From the NCBI GenBank assembly GCA_041306005.1, contig JBFYKJ010000005.1, forward strand, positions 1 through 15,591: a stretch of 15,591 bases of DNA, given 5' to 3'. The position numbers were made by a program, and so were the translations under genes. The DNA comes from JBFYKJ01 sp041306005 (lineage in GTDB: Archaea; Altiarchaeota; Altiarchaeia; JAFGQM01). The notes beneath the pieces are model-generated. The model did no database searches. It was not told the origin of the DNA and was given only the letters and a program-made list of their open reading frames with translations. Positions 14,672-15,591 of this stretch are shown here, piece by piece. How positions within the stretch are numbered: the first letter of the stretch is position 1; the number at the start of each line of letters is the position of its first letter.

Positions 14672-15571
14672 ATGGGCATATACGAAAAGACCTTTGACAA
14701 GGCGGATTACAGGATCCTGATACTGGTAACGCCGGTCATAGCGCTCCTTCTCCTTCCAGCCGCGCTGAGCATCCGGCTCGGCATGGACTTCACCGGCGGC
14801 AGCGAGCTGCAGCTCGTCACCGACAGGGGCCTAAACGCCGCCCAGCTGGAGTCGGCATTGTCCGCGTGCGCCCCGGACGCGAAGGCCAAGGTGCAGCAGC
14901 TGTCCGGCAAGTACAGCGCAATAGTCCGCAGCAGGCAGGAGATGACAAAGCCCTGCGTCGACGCCGCGCTCGCATCCCTGGGGTTCAGCGAGGAAGAGCT
15001 CTCCCACGCATTCCCTTCCACCTTCAAGCCCGAGCTCGGCAGGATACTGATGGAGCAGGGGGTGAGGATAGCCTTCATCGCCGCCGTGCTGGTGGCCCTG
15101 GTGGTGATCTTCGCATTCCGATCGCCTATCCCGTCCATAGCCGTCCTGCAGGCCGCGCTCTTTGACATAATCATAGCCGCCGGTGTGTGTTCGCTCCTGG
15201 GCATCGAGCTGAACCTGGTCGGCGTCGCCGCCCTGCTGATGCTGCTCGGCTATTCCGTCGACACGGACATAGTGCTGACATCAAAGGCGCTGAAGCAGTC
15301 TGACAAGCCGTTCAAGGAGACAGTCAACGACGCCTTCCTGACGGGCGCGACGATGACGGGCGCCGCCCTTGCCGCGATGGGCTCCATAATAGTGATGACC
15401 TCGTTCATCCACATGGACGCCCTCTTCCAGATAGCGACGATAATCTTCTGCGGCCTTGTCGCCGACCTCGGCACCACGTGGCTGACGAACGTCGGGCTCC
15501 TGAAGTGGTACCTCTCAAAGCCGAGGAAGCCGATGGGCGGCAGGTTCAGCCTGAAGCTGTTCAGGTCTTAG
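14672..15571 (+). CDS. secF: Protein translocase subunit SecF
   Basis: SecF, with SecD, is the membrane-potential-driven accessory of the Sec translocon that helps secreted chains leave the channel on the outer side of the membrane. The 299-residue protein has the expected order. TM1 is at about 13-33, followed by the signature GMDFTGGSELQL at 37-48. A first external domain spans about 45-125. Five more membrane helices occupy about 130-280, with the family motif LLGYSVDTDIVL at 191-202 at the TM4-TM5 turn. Length and motifs match archaeal SecF. Archaeal secF often sits next to secD. The window ends 20 bases after the TAG, so secD may follow just outside. Tandem repeats and a strong TATA box precede it, so it heads its own transcript. 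Confidence 0.96.
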   Translation: MGIYEKTFDKADYRILILVTPVIALLLLPAALSIRLGMDFTGGSELQLVTDRGLNAAQLESALSACAPDAKAKVQQLSGKYSAIVRSRQEMTKPCVDAALASLGFSEEELSHAFPSTFKPELGRILMEQGVRIAFIAAVLVALVVIFAFRSPIPSIAVLQAALFDIIIAAGVCSLLGIELNLVGVAALLMLLGYSVDTDIVLTSKALKQSDKPFKETVNDAFLTGATMTGAALAAMGSIIVMTSFIHMDALFQIATIIFCGLVADLGTTWLTNVGLLKWYLSKPRKPMGGRFSLKLFRS

Positions 15572-15591
15572 AATAACAGCGAGACTAGACA

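Overview
The window looks archaeal. It carries a SecF translocase subunit of archaeal type, a tRNA-Pro gene without encoded CCA, and T-rich TATA boxes about 28-32 bases upstream of gene starts, which suggests leaderless transcripts for at least two genes. The DNA is GC-rich, with many ATA (Ile) codons and many AGG (Arg) codons. A small-genome lineage such as DPANN is a plausible guess, but nothing here proves the phylum. I see no insertion sequence, CRISPR array, rRNA or replication origin.

Layout. Bases 29-223 encode a small basic protein followed by stacked hairpins. Bases 381-455 are tRNA-Pro(UGG) with its own TATA box. Bases 641-4654 encode a 1337-residue surface protein (here S1), preceded by three tandem 25-base repeats. 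Bases 4730-6322 encode a polytopic membrane protein whose C-terminal half is a UbiA-type prenyltransferase. It converges on 7414-6374 (minus), a membrane-anchored terpene-cyclase-like alpha/alpha-toroid protein. Bases 7692-11993 encode a second giant surface protein (S2, 1433 residues). Bases 12093-13676 encode a third, much shorter paralogue (S3, 527 residues) that stops inside a domain. Bases 13747-14493 encode an unrecognised single-pass membrane protein. Bases 14672-15571 encode SecF, preceded by three tandem 20-base repeats and a strong TATA box.

The main theme is the cell envelope. S1, S2 and S3 share one plan: a short cytosolic N-terminal segment, one membrane helix led by an LPP-type motif, a CG(D/N)GVC cysteine cluster just outside the membrane, then a chain of beta-sandwich-like modules. 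S1 and S2 continue into dockerin/EF-hand-like calcium loops, a MopE-like FDN(N/D)CDG motif and different cysteine-rich C-termini. S2 ends in a three-fold repeat resembling DUF5648. S2 also has 34 consecutive acidic residues in a loop where its paralogues have an ordinary short linker. The UbiA-type enzyme and the toroid protein lie between S1 and S2 and could act on isoprenoid lipids, but they are convergent and not co-transcribed. SecF would serve export of these proteins in general. No gene of this window has a function proven by sequence alone except the tRNA and SecF.
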